64,000 nucleotides of DNA from Podospora pseudoanserina (GCF_035222485.1 NC_085924.1:310001-374000), one strand, 5' to 3'. Positions 44,607 through 56,787 are shown, counted from the stretch's first letter. Numbers and translations are program-made. The notes: generated by a model not told the origin, from the letters alone.

Positions 44607-47367
44607 TTTGGTTTGATGTGTGAACGAGTTTTGATGATGTGAAAAGTGATGCGGCGAGTGTCCGTCGTCTGAGACGATCACCACGTCCATCTTATACTCC
44701 TTTCCTGGCGACGCCAAGCCCAATCGTCAACTGAGGTGCCTCCTTTTGTTGTCGTCAACAACTTGATGGAGAAACGACGCAAGCCTCTTTACTTCTGGAC
44801 TAAACTGTTTCGTGATCGATTGAAGGCCTCGCCCAATAGTGGCGTACGCTGGAGAGCGCTTGCGCGGAGGAGAAATCGGAAGTGCCTCGCGACATTGAAG
44901 CTGAAGCTTCATCTTGAAACATCCTTTGGCTCCAATATCACAAGCGGGGATATCTCAAAAGGTCCATGCAATCCTTCAGCTGAATGTTGGAAGCCGAGTT
45001 CGTCGATATCCATATCTGTGTGTGGTTAGTGCTGCTGGATGTGGCCGGCTGTGCCTGCAGGTGAAATTGCACAAAACGTTCTAGAGTTTTCGGAATGCGT
45101 TAGAAGGCTCTTGGGAAACGTGGTCTGGAACTGACAGGTGCAAGCAGTTTCACACGAAGGTTTTCTTTTGTAACGGATGGCGGGCTCGGGTCTCCAAGCA
45201 CCTGGAACGAAGATGGCGTTATGTACGACAACCGAGAATGGTAAGGCTGTCGCTGGCACACCAGCTGAATGGGTGTTGACCTCAGCTAGGCCGTGCTATT
45301 GGCCCGCCCTCCACATGCTAATGCGACCTGCTGCAGAACATCACAATTGCCACCACCCCAAGAGTCCCTTTTGGGGAAGCCCAGGTGCGGGTGCGGGTGC
45401 GGGATGGAGCGAGCCGCCCACTCTGGTGAGGGGGACGTCCAAGGTGGTACAACCTCGTTGCAAAACGCTCACTTGCAAAAGACCTGATCAAGTGTTAGCA
45501 AGTTGTGAAGTAAAAGCCGGCCGCATTTGTTCGCCCAGGAAAAATCCCAAGATCATATCCGATCATGGTAGGTATTCACCAGTTGGGCCAAGCGCCATGA
45601 CAGGGCGGGTCGACGAAGAGCGCTCAACGTTGGGAATCCTCAGCATTATAATAACTCCAGCGATAACTTTCGGGCAAAAGTCTGCCCGCTCGTACCCGAG
45701 ATATGCCAGATCAGGCCCCATTTCTCGCCGGTGTCGGGGCTCGGGGGTTTGTACCGGAGGTCCGGACCGCGGCGGAAGTAGTGGGGCCGCCGCCCTCTCT
45801 GCATGCAGTCAACCGTCCTCTGGAATGAGCCAAGCAACCAATCGAGTGGTGCCTTTTACACTGATCGGAACTCCCCTCTCGGGCCGGGATCATGTCCGGG
45901 GGGTTGGCTGAGGGCATCAGGGCGAGCTCACTGTTGGCAAGTCCACAACGGTGTTGGTTTCTTGATCACCTTTCCAGACATATGCCGAGGTGCTCTCTCT
46001 CGCTTTGTTGCAGAATGTTTCCGGGTACCAAAATAAACTTCTTACAGCGCAGATCAGTCAGCGGTCTGCACAAAAGACAGTAACAATATGGTAAGCTGAC
46101 GGGCCATAACGTTGGGTTTGCTCTGGAGGAACACAACATGCTAAGGTTCTGAGGCATGTCGCTCTTTTCTCTTTTGGTGGTGATATGCAGGAACACGGGG
46201 GTCCAGACCTTGCGGGTCAACAACTTTACCCCATAATCCATTTGGCGCTTCCCGCGGTGGTAGTGCTGACGGGCTGATATCAAGCTTATCATGTATGTGG
46301 CTGCATGATGACAAAGATATTGACCTCGTCTCGTGCAAGAAACAAAAATAACTGGCATCGTGGTGACAGTAAGGGTTTTGATGCCAAGAGCACGTGTCTG
46401 GTTGACATTCCTGATCCTGATGAAGTGGTCTGTGTCAGCCTCTTTGCCGAGAAGAAAATTATTGGATTTGCCAATGACTTGAGAACTGGGCACGAATCAT
46501 GACCCCTATTTCATTGAATCGTTGACAGCTTAGGCTAGCCGCACTCCAACAGTTGCCAGTAATGAGCTACCTTATGGAGGAGCAGAGATCAAAGGGAGAA
46601 TTCAGGTGAATGAGATGGTCTCGCGCCCCAAGTTGATGGCGAAGCAGCGAGACACTGAAAACGTGGAGGCGGAGACTTGACGATGCACAGGGCCAAGGGC
46701 GCCGGACCCCGTCCTCCTCAGCTACGTATGGCGGGGAAAGGGGACACGGTGCAACGTGACATTTAGGTGACTTTGTTCTCCTGTGTTTGCAAACACTGTA
46801 CCTTCCTTGGCACTCAGTAATGAACATGGACACTACCTGTCTGCCGGACTAAGTCCGGATGGTCTGCCGTTTGGTGCGGGTTGGATGCTTTTGCTGCTTG
46901 CAGCCTTTTGACGGCGGCCATCCACGGCTCTGGAATTCTGCCATGACCGAGCTCTTCAACCAGTCCAACGAGTCAACGACAGACGATCCTATCCAATTCT
47001 TGCATCCCTTTTCGTCCTCCCGTTCCCAACACCAACAGCACCGTGCAAACGCCTGGAAGCGCTGCTCTCGGCGCCGAACCGTCACCGATTGTCCGCGGGT
47101 AGAGCAGAGTCCGGCATTCCTCCAAACATGGTCCGACAGGCGACAGCCGCGAGATCGTCGCAGAACGATTCAGGGTGACTCGCAGTGTTCCAAATAGCCG
47201 GACGGCCATCGACATATAAGTAAGGATCACGTCCTTGCCATTCCAATGCCCTCTCACACTTCAGCATTCTTTCCTTGTCAAGATACTCACCATTGCATTG
47301 CATCTGCCATTCCCTGACCTAGCTCCTTGTCTTACTTTCCAGCCAAACCCAACAACAAACCGCAAAC
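44607..47367. other. Long intergenic region
   Basis: No gene could be supported in 2.8 kb. A 244-codon ORF (45177-45911) lacks any motif. A short GGTGCG tandem repeat lies at 45384-45403. The final few hundred bases are the promoter of the melanin reductase gene. Confidence 0.5.
45384..45403. repeat. Short GGTGCG tandem repeat
   Basis: Three copies of a six-base unit in direct tandem. It is too short to mean more than a simple repeat. Confidence 0.6.
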
Positions 47368-48488
47368 ATGCCTGGCGTCACTTCCAACACTTCCAGCAAG
47401 TACAATGCCATCCCCGGTCCTCTGGGTTTGGCGTCGGCTTCGCTCGAGGGCAAGGTCGCCTTGGTAACTGGTGCTGGTATGTATCATCCATCCTTGTCGA
47501 GGGTTAAGCCTCGAAGCCCTTGCACATGCACAGCAGCCCCGCCAAGCACTTCCCCTGTGCGCGGTACGGGGCATTTACCCCAAGCCAAAGTCCGGTGCCA
47601 AGCCCACATCCCGCCCCTTATCGTGGCACCACATGCGAGCTGCCTCATCTATCTTGGGGATCGGCATTCAACCGTGACCTCACAGCTAACACAATGTAGG
47701 CCGTGGTATCGGCAAGGAGATGGCTCTCGAGCTCGGACGTCGTGGCGCCAAGGTCATTGTCAACTATGCCAACAGCGATTCGGCCGCCAACGAGGTCGTC
47801 CAACAGATCAAGAAGAACGGCACCGATGCCTTCGCCGTCAAGGCCAACGTTGGTGAGGTCGACCAGATCGTCCGTCTCTTCAAGGAGGCCAAGGAGAAGT
47901 GGGGCAAGCTCGATATCGTCTGCTCCAACAGCGGTGTCGTCTCCTTTGGTCATGTCAAGGATGTCACCCCTGAGGAGTTCGATCGTGTCTTCAACATCAA
48001 CACCCGTGGCCAGTTCTTCGTCGCTCGCGAGGCCTACAAGAACCTCGAGGTCGGTGGCCGTGTCATCCTGATGGGCTCCATCACCGGTCAGGCCAAGGCT
48101 GTCCCCAGACACGCTGTCTACTCCGGCAGCAAGGGTACCATTGAGACGTTTGTCCGCTGCATGGCTATTGATTTCGGTGACAAGAAGATCACCGTCAACG
48201 CCGTCGCCCCCGGCGGTATCAAGACCGACATGTACCACCAGGTCTGCAGAGAGTACATCCCCAACGGCGACAAGCTCGACGATGAGGGTGTTGACGAGGT
48301 GAGCCTCCTTATGGATTTACTGCATATTATCACAATGCTAACTGCAACAGTACGCTGCCGGCTGGTCCCCTCTCCACCGTGTCGGTCTCCCGATCGATAT
48401 CGCCCGCGTCGTCTGCTTCTTGGCGTCGCAGGACGGCGAGTGGGTTAACGGCAAGGTCATCGGCATCGATGGCGCCGCTTGCATGTAA
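47368..48488 (+). CDS. 1,3,8-trihydroxynaphthalene reductase (DHN-melanin pathway)
   Basis: A NADPH-dependent short-chain dehydrogenase, 281 aa. Exons are 47368-47476, 47700-48298 and 48351-48488, with introns of 223 and 52 bp. The cofactor motif is GAGRGIG, split by the first intron. Catalytic residues lie in MGSITGQAK (Ser) and YSGSK (Tyr-x3-Lys). The [20 protein letters not shown] and [19 protein letters not shown] segments are hallmarks of fungal hydroxynaphthol reductases. The sequence ends in Met (DGAACM). A C-terminal Met is typical of trihydroxynaphthalene reductase, whereas tetrahydroxynaphthalene reductase ends in Ile; this favours the later pathway step. Other DHN-melanin genes are not in the window. 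Versicolorin reductase is the nearest alternative. Confidence 0.93.
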
Positions 48489-49391
48489 AGTACGGACAGA
48501 TATTGGCTGGAACTAATGATGCGTTGCTTTCACAATGGAGGTGTTGGTGGATAGATGGGAGGGCAGGCTGGATTACCGGGTTATAGATATGGGGGCAGAC
48601 AGAGCACATTTTGTTGTTGAGAGATAGCTGCAGTGCAAATATGTGAATCAATCTTGGATGGCTGTTTTTACTGGTATGTTTCACAATCAGGGAGCTCCAA
48701 TTCAGCCTTGCTTTCGTGCATCTGTTGTTGAGAGCGAGACAACAACAAGTGTGGTCAAAGCCATCGAAGCCACGGGGGACTCTAGTATTGCGTTAGATGT
48801 CTCGATTGGGCTCCGATGCTGACTGCATCGTGGACGAGGAATCTTGTGTGACTACATGAGGCAAGCCTGCCACATTGACCATCCAGACTCCGGGGTTATG
48901 AGGGCAGACCATACCATGGCTGCGTCTGACAAAAGTGTCTCGGCGTGGCACCCCATCACGAGAACCGTGAATGGCCAGGTTTCAGCCCTTCCAGCAAAGA
49001 GATGCCAATCCATACGTCAGAGACATGACCATCAAGAACAACGGGCATGAACACTATAAAAGTAAAAAGGTATAAAGACAGCGGAAACATCGAGTGAGAA
49101 GTGGGCCATTCTTTTGCTTTCTTGTCAGCAAAAAGGTTGAGAACTTGCCTACGACCCCCTGTCTCACTACCGCATAACTTTATGCAATTGCGAACCCGCG
49201 CACAGTTGGCATTCCTTCCCATTAGGGTAATAGCACACTAAAAAGCGCCACAAAAAAACTCTCCCCGGAAGTCGGAACGGAACGGCGACGACGAGCAAAC
49301 GGCAGGAGCTCGGGTGATACCGTGAAAAGATCATCAACTGGCGAGCAAACCCAGAAAGCATCTTGGCCTCCTGCCAGACACCACTTTCAAC
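48489..49391. other. Intergenic, no gene supported
   Basis: 3' flank of the reductase gene and promoter of the ammonia-lyase gene. No additional feature was recognised. Confidence 0.5.
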
Positions 49392-51620
49392 ATGGTAACC
49401 AACGGATCCTCACACGCCAAGAAACCGGAGGCTATGCATGCCTCTGGTGTTCTCTCCGAATGGCAGAGACTGCAGAAGCAGTTGACTGGAACCGGGGTCG
49501 TCTCTGTTGATGGCGAAACCCTGACTGTTGCTGATGTTGCGGCGGTTGCACTGTAAGTTCTCCGTCCCGTCGCTTGTCAACAACAAGGAAAGGCTAACCC
49601 TGTGGCTAGTCACGGCGCAAAAGCACGTCTCACCGATGACGACGATATAATTCGACAAGTCAATGAAAGTGTTGCTTACCTTGCACACGAGCTCGAAGCA
49701 GGGCACACCATCTACGGTGTCAATACCGGCTTCGGAGGCAGTGCAGATACCAGGACTCAAGATTTTGAACGACTTCAGAGTGCCGCCATCCAGCATCTCA
49801 ATGTCGGTATCCTTCTTCAAAGTGACAAGGGCAACGACAACGGCAGAAACGAGCTTCTCCGAAGTCATGCTCTCCCCAGCCCAGTGGTCAAGGCCGCCAT
49901 GCTGATCCGCTGCAACTCCCTCATGCGCGGCCACTCTGGCGTTCGCACCAGCGTCATCGAGTCCATCATGAGGCTTCTCGCCAACGACATGACCCCGGTC
50001 GTTCCCCTCAGAGGCAGCATCTCCGCCTCGGGAGATCTCTCGACTCTATCTTACATCGCCGGTGCCATAGAAGGAAACCCCGACATCTTTGTCAAGCTCG
50101 GCAGCGGCAAGATCATCCCCGCTAGCGACGCCCTCCAAATCGCCGGAATCACCCCCGTCCGCCTCCAAGCCAAAGAAGGCCTCGGAATCACAAACGGCAC
50201 CGCCCCCAGTTGCGCCATGGCCTCCCTGGTCATCGCCCAAGCCAACCAGCTCGCCTTGTTGATTCAAGTCCTGACAGCAATGGGCACCGAAGCCCTGAAC
50301 GGCACTTCCCACAACTACCACCCCTTCATCTCCAGCACCCGCCCTCACCCCGGCCAAGCCGAAGCGGCTTCGAACATCCTGTCTTTTCTCTCCAACTCCA
50401 GTATCTCCCCTCCTTTTTCCGCCGAATCCTCCCCCAAAACCCGCCTCGGCCTCGCTCAAGACCGTTATTCCCTCCGCACAGCCCCGCAATGGATTGGTCC
50501 CCAATTGGAAGACCTTCTCCTGGCAACAAAACAAATCACAACAGAACTCAACTCAACGACCGACAACCCCCTCATCGACCCCTCCTCAAGCTCGATCCAC
50601 CACGGCGGCAACTTTCAAGCCATGGTCCTGACCTCGGCCATGGAAAAGACCTCGCTTGCACTGCAAAATCTCGGCCGGTTGATATTCGCGCAGTGCTCAG
50701 AGGTGATCAATAACATGACCAGCAAGGGCTTGCCGCCGAACTTGTCGGCTGACGACCCCAGTCAGAGCTTTACGGCCAAGGGGTTTGATGTCACGATGGC
50801 GGGGTACATGGCTGAGCTGTCGTATTTGACGAGACCGGTGAGCGCGAGTGTGCAGGTCGCTGAGATGGGGAATCAGAGCGTGAACTCTATGGCGTTGGTG
50901 GCGGGACGGTACGCGATGGAGGGGGTGGAGATTTTGGGGCTGATGTGTGCTACTTATATGTGGGTCTTGTCCCAGGCTGTTGATTTGAGGGTGGTTCAGA
51001 TGAGGTTCAGGGAGGAGGTGAGGCTTTGGTTGCCGAGTTTGGTGAGGGATCATGTCTTCGGGGGGAGCGGTGCGGGGAGGGTGGAGGTGATTGAAAGGGT
51101 CGCGGGACAGTTGGGAGACATGATACTACAGAGGTGGGATGAACTCGCGCATTTGGACTTGAGGGAGAGGTGTGACAAGGTTGCGAAGGAGTCGACGGGG
51201 TGGTTGCTGGATGATGAGCAACCCTTTTCGAAGGGGGAGATGGTGGATCGTTTCTTCTTGTCGGAGTACAGGACTGCCGTGAGAGAGTTTTTGGAGCAGC
51301 ATTACAGGGAACAGCATGACATGTTTAGTGATCAGGGACAGGCGGGAGAATTTGTCGGTGAGGGCGGGAAGCTGGTGTATGAGTTTGTGAGGAAGGAGCT
51401 GGGAATCCCGCTGAACAGAGGGGTAGAAGATCATCCGCCATTACTGTTGAGGACCAGGGCAGAAGGAGAGGACGATCATGGTCACGGTAATGGCACTCAG
51501 GCGGATCCGAGAACCAAAATTTTGGGAACACAGGCCTCTAACATTTACGAGGCGTTGCGGAAGGGGGTGCTGCATGACCGTATCATGAAGTACGCAGAGG
51601 AGGCTCGTCTGTGGGCATAA
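49392..51620 (+). CDS. Phenylalanine/tyrosine ammonia-lyase
   Basis: An MIO-cofactor aromatic amino-acid lyase, 723 aa from exons 49392-49552 and 49610-51620 with a 57 bp intron. The start MVTNGSSHAKKPEAM was chosen because the intron joins it in phase to HGAKARLTDD. The catalytic Tyr89 lies in TIYGVNTGFGG. The self-cyclising triad is Ala193-Ser194-Gly195 in RGSISASGDLSTLSYIAG. Further hallmarks are NGTAPSCAMA, the central NSTTDNPLIDP and MAELSYLTRPVS. The substrate-selectivity pair reads His116-Leu117 (AIQHLNVG), the pair found in tyrosine-preferring lyases. The product would be cinnamate or p-coumarate for ammonia recovery or phenolic metabolism. It acts in the cytosol. Confidence 0.93.
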
Positions 51621-52096
51621 GATGGAAATTAGCAAGTCGGTAGACGAACAAATACACATACACAAGCACGACAAGAACAATTCCACTCAGAACTGGTCAA
51701 TATTTTCCTGGAAAGATAATGCTTTGAGTAACCCTAACCCGAGATTGTTGTGCGCTCGGCCCCTAAAACTTAAACTTTGACATGGCGTCAGTGAGGCTCA
51801 TGCTCGCCTCTCTCTGGCGACATTTCGAGTGCGACATTCCTCAACCGTCGAACCGAACAGCAGCGAGTGTTCGTGGCACCAATCCAGACACATCGACCAT
51901 GGCGAGCCCCACCAGAATCATGAGATGAGCGACTGGGGGCATTCTTACCTTATCGCGTTGCATCGCAATCAACGAGCCCCATTTCTTACCACCAGCTGCC
52001 TGCTCTTTGTTTACCTGATACTTTTTTCTCGCCCATCCGCGACTCGCACACATCTTCCAACGACCACTCCTCCGATCGGACTGGCTGACAGGCGCC
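51621..52096. other. Intergenic, no gene supported
   Basis: Terminator of the lyase gene and promoter of the transporter gene. No coding feature could be supported. Confidence 0.5.
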
Positions 52097-53569
52097 ATGC
52101 CGACCTCAGTCCAAGATTACCAGCCCGCCATGACATCTGGCACCACAGCCGTCGCCAATTTGGGCCTGATCACCTCCCGCCCAACGGGCCGGCAGGGCTC
52201 CATCAGCGACCCGGAGTCGGCCATGTCCACCATCACCGACCAGTGTGCCCCACCAACCCCACCTCCTCCGCGAAGCCGCACGCCACCACCGCCGCCCCCA
52301 CCCCGTCGCCGGACCTCTGTCACCGTGTCCATGGTTCACGGCAACAGCGTCGATGAGCTAGGCGCGGAACCCCGTCTTGCTGTTCTCCATCGCATCCCGA
52401 CTTACCTCCAACCTCCATTGCCATGGCGCGAACGATTGCTGCACTTCACCTTTGCGTGGTACACCGTCACCATGTCCACTTCTGGCATCGCCATGGTCAT
52501 CGCCCTCACGCCCCATCGCTTCACAGGTCTCGGCACCATAGGGCTGATCATCTTCCTCCTTGACCTCCTGGCGTTTTTGTTCATCACGGTGATGATCATC
52601 CTCCGGCTGGTCATGTACCAGCACACCTTTCGGCGGGCGTTTACTCGACCCCACGAAGCGCTGTTTATATCCACCCTCTGGCTTTCCATCTGCGCCATGT
52701 TGCTCAACATTGACGAATACGGACGGATATTTTTGACTCCGGCGGCATATGTACGACTTGCCCCGTTCATGAGAGTCGCTTTTTGGACCTACCTCGCTGT
52801 TACCTTTCTGTTTTCGGTTTTGCAGTATCATTTGCTGTTTACGGTCAAGGAAGAGAGACGGCTGTCGATTGATGCCATGACGCCGGCTTGGATCCTACCG
52901 ATATTTCCGGTCATGTTGGCGGGCTCGTTGGCGGGTTCGTTGGCCAAGTCACAACCTGCTATTCAGGCTCTTGAGATGATATCTGCTGGGTTGGCGGCGC
53001 AGGGACTGGGAATATTGGTGTCGATGTTTTACTATTCAACCTATTTGTCAAGGCTGATGGCGTTTGGACTGCCGGTGCAGAGGCCGGGTATGTTTATTGC
53101 TGTTGGGCCACCGAGTTTTACTTGCTCTGCGCTGGTGGCCATGGCGGGTGAGGTACCGAGGATATTGGTGGGCTTGCCGGCGATGGAGGTGATTGCATTT
53201 AGTGGTGGAAATCCAGGGGTAAATATCCAGACTCTCGGGGCTGGAATTCGGCTGTTGGCTATGACGACTGCGGTGTTCTTATGGGGGTTGAGCTTTTGGT
53301 TCTTTGCGAGTGCGACCACGGCGGTGGTGGCTGGGATGCCGGATAGGAAGTTTCATCTCAGTTGGTGGAGCTTTGTGTTTCCCAATGTTGGCTTCACGTT
53401 GGCGTGTATACGCATGGGGAGGGTGTTGGAAAGCGCGGGAATGCTGTGGTTCAGTACGGTCATGACGGTTTTGTTGGTGGTGGCTTGGGGGTTTATTGGG
53501 TTTCGGTGTGCGGTGGCCGTGCACAAGAGGGAGATTGTTTGGCCAGGGCATGATGAGGATTCTTTGTGA
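52097..53569 (+). CDS. Mae1-type C4-dicarboxylate/malate transporter (TDT family)
   Basis: An intronless 490 aa plasma-membrane protein. The first roughly 110 residues are cytosolic and contain a Pro-rich run (PPTPPPPRSRTPPPPPPP). Ten or so membrane segments follow (ATPase-free TDT fold), for example LGTIGLIIFLLDLLAFLFI and AAVFLWGL-type helices. Family signatures are MSTSGIAMVIALTPHRFTGL in helix 1, GPPSFTCSAL in the second half and FHLSWWSFVFPNVGFTLA near the end. Mae1 homologues import malate and related dicarboxylates with protons; the related Ssu1 exports sulfite. The PHRF and GPPSF motifs are shared by both, so the substrate is open. The Pro-rich tail is longer than in Mae1. Confidence 0.87.
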   Translation: MPTSVQDYQPAMTSGTTAVANLGLITSRPTGRQGSISDPESAMSTITDQCAPPTPPPPRSRTPPPPPPPRRRTSVTVSMVHGNSVDELGAEPRLAVLHRIPTYLQPPLPWRERLLHFTFAWYTVTMSTSGIAMVIALTPHRFTGLGTIGLIIFLLDLLAFLFITVMIILRLVMYQHTFRRAFTRPHEALFISTLWLSICAMLLNIDEYGRIFLTPAAYVRLAPFMRVAFWTYLAVTFLFSVLQYHLLFTVKEERRLSIDAMTPAWILPIFPVMLAGSLAGSLAKSQPAIQALEMISAGLAAQGLGILVSMFYYSTYLSRLMAFGLPVQRPGMFIAVGPPSFTCSALVAMAGEVPRILVGLPAMEVIAFSGGNPGVNIQTLGAGIRLLAMTTAVFLWGLSFWFFASATTAVVAGMPDRKFHLSWWSFVFPNVGFTLACIRMGRVLESAGMLWFSTVMTVLLVVAWGFIGFRCAVAVHKREIVWPGHDEDSL

Positions 53570-53996
53570 TGCCATGGATGCCGGGTATATTTGTCCCAAA
53601 TATGAATACTGTTGACACGTACAGAATACCACGAATTAAATGGCTCTCAATTAGCTCTCGATCCTAATGTTCAGTTCCAAGCCGGGCAGTCGGAGAGCGT
53701 TTGTCTTGACACCGGTTATCCACGGTCAGCCGTCTATGTCGCTTCACGTGCTCTTTGAAGAGCTGTCAGGAGGGGATCTGCGGGGGATGGGAATTTACTT
53801 GCAAGGGCAAGTGGCAAACCCCGCTTCGAATGTGAACGCGGAGGCGCCAAGACTGGGGAAGTTGCCGAGGTCTTTGTCCCAATCGAGAGGTCTTCAATCC
53901 TCAAAACAGTCGGCGCCTCAACAGGTTTAGAAGAGACCTACGAACTCGAGATCTTCCCACACACAGCAGGGCAATCCGGACGAGGGCATCATCAAC
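53570..53996. other. Intergenic, no gene supported
   Basis: Short flank between the transporter and the hydroxylase gene. An 87-codon ORF at 53667-53930 has no supporting features. Confidence 0.5.
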
Positions 53997-54776
53997 ATGG
54001 CGTCTATTTCTCTCGGTGCGTTCCAGCTCTATTGGGCTTCCATTGTCCGAACATACAGCCCTCATCAGATCGAGTTCTTTGGCAGTCTTGCTGTTCAGCT
54101 GCTCTTCTTCTGGGTCCCTGCCATCGCCTATACCGCTCTCGACTACATCCTGCCCAGTTTCTCAGCTAGGCACAAACTGCAACCGGCACCAAAACAACCG
54201 ACATGGAAAGAAATAAAACATTGCGCCTATATCGTCGGCCGGAACCAACTCATGAACACAGTATTTGCTCTCTTGATGCTGGCTAGATCCCACTACACCG
54301 GGAATCCCTCGAGCTTCCAAATCACAGAGACTCCTCCAACTCTCAACATCTTCCTCCGGGACTTTCTCATCAGTTGGATCGTGAGGGAGATCTCCTTCTA
54401 CTACGTCCATCGACTGTTCCATACACCCCGATTCTACAAGATGATTCACAAAGTCCACCACGAATTCATCGCACCTGTTGCTCTGGCAGCGCAGTATGCC
54501 CATCCGATCGAGCAAGTGGTGGCAAACACCCTGCCCGTCGTCATGGCCCCTATCTTGTTGAGGACTCACATCTTGACATTCTGGGCATTTTTGAGCTGGC
54601 AGCTCATCGAGACGAGCACTGTGCACAGTGGCTATGACTTTTTCGGTGCCATCGCGAAGGGACATGATGTCCACCACGAGAAGTTTGTTGTCAACTACGG
54701 AGCGTACGGGTGGATGGACTGGCTGCATGGGACGGGCCCGAAGCAGAGGGCCATGTCGAAGAACAAGAGGAATTGA
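53997..54776 (+). CDS. Sterol desaturase/fatty acid hydroxylase family protein
   Basis: An intronless 259 aa membrane di-iron enzyme. Three histidine clusters are present in order: HRLFH, HKVHH and HDVHH. The extra His of AQYAHPIEQ, typical of the family, is also present. Hydrophobic segments include AVQLLFFWVPAIAYTALDYI and FWAFLSWQLIETSTVH. It is predicted to sit in the endoplasmic reticulum and to use oxygen and cytochrome b5 electrons. It is shorter than Erg3 or Erg25 of the sterol pathway and has a typical C-terminal DWLHGT segment. It may therefore be an accessory hydroxylase acting on a lipid or a secondary metabolite; the substrate cannot be assigned. Confidence 0.88.
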   Translation: MASISLGAFQLYWASIVRTYSPHQIEFFGSLAVQLLFFWVPAIAYTALDYILPSFSARHKLQPAPKQPTWKEIKHCAYIVGRNQLMNTVFALLMLARSHYTGNPSSFQITETPPTLNIFLRDFLISWIVREISFYYVHRLFHTPRFYKMIHKVHHEFIAPVALAAQYAHPIEQVVANTLPVVMAPILLRTHILTFWAFLSWQLIETSTVHSGYDFFGAIAKGHDVHHEKFVVNYGAYGWMDWLHGTGPKQRAMSKNKRN

Positions 54777-55321
54777 GATGGTGGCGGGTCAGCGGGAGCT
54801 GAAGCCTTTTGTGTTCTCCAACAATGACTTCGATCGTTGATGTCATTCGGATGAACAGACACAAATGAACATTTATCTTGAGATTGATCGGAGTTACATA
54901 CGTCTGTGACCTCGGGGTAGGATGCACCGTCCGCCAAGCCCGCTACAAGACTGGCGATATCCAACAACCTGGTTTCCCTCAGCCCGCGATCACACCATCA
55001 GGACACGCCTCAAGGTGGCATTCCTCCGTGCTCGCCTAACTAGCCCTCTATAGGACGCAGTTTTATCCGCGAATTGTCTAGACAAGACGTAACGGGGAGC
55101 GGTGGATCATGTCACTCCGGGGGTTGACAGCGACCCTTGCAACCCGGGACGGAGGTTCCCCTTCCGACATTACAACATCTTGTGTACATACCTCAGGTGC
55201 AACGGCCCGGTGGCCGCTATAATAAGACATCGTGATACCCATCGCTTTTAAATGTTTTGGTTCCTGTTCTTCATCCATCCTTTGACGCCTGGCAGTTGAT
55301 CAGAACTCCAGCAAAGACACG
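54777..55321. promoter_or_regulatory. Spacer with mannanase promoter
   Basis: 545 bp between the hydroxylase stop and the mannanase start. The right part must contain the mannanase promoter; a TATAATA-like element occurs at 55218-55224, about 100 bp before the ATG. No gene was seen. Confidence 0.4.
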
Positions 55322-56787
55322 ATGGTCAAGCTCCTCGACATCGGGCTCTTCGCCCTGGCCCTGGCCAGCAGCGCTGTTGCGAAGCCTTGCAAGCCTCGTG
55401 ATGGCCCCGTGACCTACGAGGCCGAAGATGCCATCCTCACAGGCACCACCGTCGACACTGCTCAGGCAGGCTATACCGGCCGTGGCTACGTCACCGGCTT
55501 CGACGAGGGCTCCGACAAGATCACCTTCCAGATCAGCTCCGCCACCACTAAGCTCTACGACCTCTCCATCCGGTACGCCGCCATCTACGGTGACAAGCGC
55601 ACCAACGTCGTCCTCAACAACGGTGCCGTCAGCGAGGTCTTCTTCCCCGCCGGTGACTCTTTTACTTCTGTCGCCGCCGGCCAGGTCCTCCTCAACGCCG
55701 GACAAAACACCATCGACATCGTCAACAACTGGGGATGGTACCTCATCGACTCCATCACCCTCACCCCCTCCGCCCCTCGCCCCCCCCACGACATCAACCC
55801 CAACCTCAACAACCCCAACGCCGACACCAACGCCAAGAAGCTCTACTCCTACCTCCGCTCCGTCTACGGCAACAAGATCATCTCTGGCCAGCAGGAGCTC
55901 CACCACGCCGAGTGGATCAGACAGCAAACCGGCAAGACTCCCGCGCTGGTGGCTGTCGATCTGATGGATTACTCTCCCTCCCGCGTCGAGCGTGGCACCA
56001 CCAGCCATGCCGTCGAGGACGCCATCGCCCACCACAACGCAGGCGGTATCGTTTCTGTCCTCTGGCACTGGAACGCTCCCGTCGGTCTGTATGACACCGA
56101 AGAGAACAAGTGGTGGTCCGGCTTCTACACTCGGGCTACCGACTTTGACATTGCCGCCACGTTGGCCAACCCCCAGGGTGCGAACTACACTCTTCTCATC
56201 AGGGACATTGACGCGATTGCTGTCCAGCTCAAGAGGCTGGAGGCTGCTGGTGTTCCGGTCTTGTGGAGACCTCTTCACGAGGCGGAGGGTGGTTGGTTCT
56301 GGTGGGGAGCCAAGGGGCCGGAGCCGGCGAAGCAGCTTTGGGATATCTTGTATGAGCGTCTGACGGTGCACCATGGTTTGGATAATTTGATTTGGGTGTG
56401 GAATTCGATTTTGGAGGATTGGTATCCGGGTGATGATACGGTTGATATCTTGTCGGCGGATGTGTATGCGCAGGGTAATGGGGTAAGTTTTTGTCTCCGA
56501 ACTGAAGATGGTATGGGATGATGCTGACATTTTGATAGCCCATGTCGACTCAGTACAACGAGTTGATCGCCCTCGGCAGGGACAAGAAGATGATTGCTGC
56601 TGCAGAGGTTGGCGCTGCCCCTTTGCCCGGCTTGTTGCAGGCTTACCAGGCCAACTGGCTGTGGTTTGCTGTTTGGGGTGATGACTTTATCAACAACCCC
56701 AGCTGGAACACGGTTGCTGTTCTCAACGAGATCTACAACAGCGACTATGTGTTGACGCTGGATGAGATTCAGGGGTGGAGGAATTAG
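55322..56787 (+). CDS. MAN26A: Secreted beta-1,4-mannanase, CBM35-GH26
   Basis: An endo-beta-mannanase for plant-biomass mannan, 469 aa from exons 55322-56482 and 56539-56787. A signal peptide spans residues 1-20 (ending SSAVA). The CBM35 module covers about 25-150 (YEAEDAILTGTTVDTAQAGY; GYVTGFDEGSDKITF). A short Pro/Asn linker joins it to the GH26 catalytic domain at about 165-469. The acid/base is Glu320 (WRPLHEAEG) and the nucleophile is Glu410 (IAAAEVGAAP). Numbered from the mature N-terminus these are 300 and 390, the residues I recall for Podospora anserina Man26A, which has the same module order. Secreted and extracellular. No neighbouring gene acts on mannan. Confidence 0.95.

Noticed and set aside
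45177-45911. 244-codon ORF in the long intergenic region
   Set aside because: Composition is not protein-like, there is no motif or signal peptide, and no splice sites extend it.
46276-46290. 15-base match to a cloning-vector polylinker (GATATCAAGCTTATC)
   Set aside because: A near-palindromic string of common restriction-type hexamers; flanking bases do not continue the polylinker, so chance is likely.
55271-56530. 419-codon ORF antisense to the mannanase
   Set aside because: Explained by strong C/G third-position bias of the mannanase gene; no recognisable motif.
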